From: Collinsella sp. An7
GTDB taxonomy: Bacteria > Actinomycetota > Coriobacteriia > Coriobacteriales > Coriobacteriaceae
Reading direction: 5' to 3'
DNA: 64,000 nucleotides
Assembly: GCF_002159335.1 (NCBI RefSeq)
Contig: NZ_NFHP01000008.1
Location: 1-64,000, forward strand
In this document: piece after piece, positions 62,585 to 64,000 of the stretch
Layout: the number at the start of each line of letters is the position of its first letter
How positions within the stretch are numbered: position 1 is the stretch's first letter
Notes under the pieces: model-generated
What the model was told of the DNA's origin: nothing
The model's input: the letters and a program-made list of their open reading frames with translations, nothing else
Databases searched by the model: none
Position numbers and translations under genes: made by a program

Positions 62585-63772
62585 ATGGCACAAGAAGAAG
62601 ACATCTGGACCGTTAAGCGCTGCATGGACTGGACGATCGGCTTTCTCGAGCGCAACGGCGAGGAGCGCCCGCGCCTGGCGGCCGAATGGCTGCTCTGCGC
62701 GGCGATGGACATGAAGCGTATCGATTTGTATCTCAATCTCGATCGCCCGATGAGCGAGGAGGAGCGCGCCTACGTACGCAGCGGGCTTCAGCGTCGTCGC
62801 AAAGGCGAGCCGCTCCAGTACATCATCGGTGAGACCTCGTTCCGTACGCTCGAGCTGTTCTGCGAGCCCGGCGTGCTTATTCCGCGGCCTGAGACGGAGC
62901 TCCTCGTAGAGGTGGTGCTCTCGTATCTGGACCATGAGGTGCTGGGTGGCCCGGCTGCGCTTGCGGCCCGCCGGACGCGCACCGAGCTGCCGTGGAATGC
63001 CGAGGTGGAGCGGGCACGCGAGGCCGAGCGCGCCGCGCAGCGCGAGCGTGCGGCGAATGGTGCGGACACAGCGGGCGAGGCGGCGGACTTGGAAGACGTT
63101 GCGGCGGAGGCTGCGCTCGAGAGTGCACCAGCCGAGGCTGCTCTGGGGGTCGAAGCGGTCGGCGTGCAACGCGATGCCGATGCGCTGGGTGCCGCTTCGA
63201 CGCCTGATGCGACCGGTGAGGCTGCCGCCGTGCCCACGCCGCACCGCGCACGCGTCCTCGAGGTTGGGTGCGGCACGGGCTGCATCTCTCTCTCGCTTGC
63301 CACCGAGCGCGCGGGGCTTGTGACCTGCGTGGCAACGGATATCGAGCCTCGGGCCGTGGCGCTCGCCCAGCGCAACCGCACCCGGGCGCAGGTAGATGCC
63401 GCGGCGGTCGACATCCGCGAGGGCGATCTGGTTGCCCCCGTGCGCCCCGAGGAGTACGGAACTTTTGACGTGCTCGTCTCAAACCCGCCCTATGTGCCGT
63501 CGAGCGTGGTGGATACGCTCACGCGCGAAGTGCGTGCCTTTGAGCCGCGGCTCGCGCTCGATGGCGGTACCGACGGACTCGATATCTTCCGCCGCTTGCT
63601 CGACGAGGTGCCGCGTATGCTCCGTCCGGGCGGTCTTTTTGCCTGCGAGCTCTTTGAGACCGCGACGGAGCCGGCGGCTGAGTTCTGCCGCGCGGCGGGG
63701 CTGGTGGAGGTACGGGTTGTCCCCGACCTGGCAACGCGCCCGCGCTTTGTGGTGGCACGCCGTCCGCGGTAA
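62585..63772 (+). CDS. prmC: Release factor glutamine methyltransferase with internal insert
   Basis: Methylates the glutamine of the GGQ motif in release factors. The product is 395 residues from the ATG at 62585 (GAGGGG upstream); the family norm is about 280. The N-terminal helical domain ends with YIIGETSFRTLELFCEPGVLIPRPETELLVE. The methyltransferase domain resumes with RVLEVGCGTGCISLSLA, and the substrate motif NPPYVPSS is intact. Between them lies an Ala/Glu-rich insert of about 95 residues (about 123-218). It sits directly after the PRPETELL motif, so it should loop out without breaking the active site. It follows prfA, as in many bacteria. Confidence 0.94.
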   Translation: MAQEEDIWTVKRCMDWTIGFLERNGEERPRLAAEWLLCAAMDMKRIDLYLNLDRPMSEEERAYVRSGLQRRRKGEPLQYIIGETSFRTLELFCEPGVLIPRPETELLVEVVLSYLDHEVLGGPAALAARRTRTELPWNAEVERAREAERAAQRERAANGADTAGEAADLEDVAAEAALESAPAEAALGVEAVGVQRDADALGAASTPDATGEAAAVPTPHRARVLEVGCGTGCISLSLATERAGLVTCVATDIEPRAVALAQRNRTRAQVDAAAVDIREGDLVAPVRPEEYGTFDVLVSNPPYVPSSVVDTLTREVRAFEPRLALDGGTDGLDIFRRLLDEVPRMLRPGGLFACELFETATEPAAEFCRAAGLVEVRVVPDLATRPRFVVARRPR

Positions 63773-64000
63773 AAAACGGACCGTCTGCAAAAACCGCATC
63801 ACATTTCTGCCGCATTTTGCCCCATTTGCCGAGCATCTGGCCCCGTTTACGCACCGTATTGACAACGTGTCGCCTTGCAGGGCCGGGGCGTGAGACAATA
63901 CACCGGAAAATGTCAGCAACAGAGGGCTTTGCTCATCGTTAGGCGCCGTGGCGCCGGGATGGGTCGATGTCGCGGCGCTTGGGAAGTCTGCCGCTGCGGT
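63773..64000. other. Window end, no assigned gene
   Basis: An ATG at 63971 opens a frame to the window edge (MSRRLGSLPLR), but it is too short to identify. No clear terminator for prmC is seen. TATTGACA at 63857-63864 could be a -35 box, but a matching -10 box at normal spacing is absent. Confidence 0.3.

Overview
The window is a GC-rich (roughly two-thirds G+C) bacterial chromosome segment. Its gene content points to an anaerobic actinobacterium of the Coriobacteriia, most like Collinsella. The grounds are a single-chain pyruvate:ferredoxin oxidoreductase, hydrogenase-type HypA/HypB metallochaperones, a GluQ-type tRNA modifier, actinobacterial gene style (GTG/TTG starts, strong Shine-Dalgarno sites, Ala/Glu-rich inserts) and Mur ligases without the diaminopimelate motif. 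The genus is an inference from content; no database search was possible.

Layout. 0.1-14.2 kb: de novo purine synthesis (purF, purM, purN, later purH), with two convergent MurE-type ligases, a tRNA-Ser(GCU), gluQ, a ferritin and a DUF2207 membrane protein between them. 14.2-30 kb: an unrecognised gene, a response regulator and histidine kinase pair, a universal stress protein, uppP, a PcrA/UvrD helicase, a BrnQ-type carrier, a ROK sugar kinase, a manganese-dependent pyrophosphatase, nhaA, a small unknown gene and a class I aminotransferase. 30-37 kb: two membrane-anchored proteins, a STAS protein, the Tat translocase (tatA/B, tatC), hypA-hypB and a membrane-anchored XRE regulator with a DUF4097 protein. 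37-45.8 kb: nifJ, a DUF389 gene split by an in-frame amber codon, and a large membrane protein with a GT2 glycosyltransferase. 45.8-54.8 kb: a cell-wall sugar salvage locus. 55-64 kb: CapA-like and C39-like envelope proteins, an aldose epimerase-like protein, then prfA and prmC.

The most coherent system is the salvage locus. murQ and an esterase are divergent from an RpiR regulator, a Lac/cellobiose-family PTS EIIC, a MupG-type (DUF871) 6-phosphomuramidase, a BadF-type GlcNAc kinase, anmK, a small membrane protein and a PTS EIIB. Together they could import a MurNAc-containing disaccharide, split it, and convert MurNAc-6P, free GlcNAc and anhydro-MurNAc to GlcNAc-6P. A Lac-type PTS in place of the usual MurP-type transporter is unusual. 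A perfect 15-bp palindrome lies in the control region.

The second striking feature is the number of intergenic structured repeats. There are at least five families: an array with a period of about 82 bp of imperfect palindromes (two loci), an 86-bp long-hairpin element (two copies, one perfect), an inverted-repeat element ending in TGGCCAAAA (two copies), a 33-bp REP-like palindrome (eight or more copies, one apparently inside purF) and a 173-bp MITE-like element. Families one to three lie side by side between the epimerase gene and prfA.
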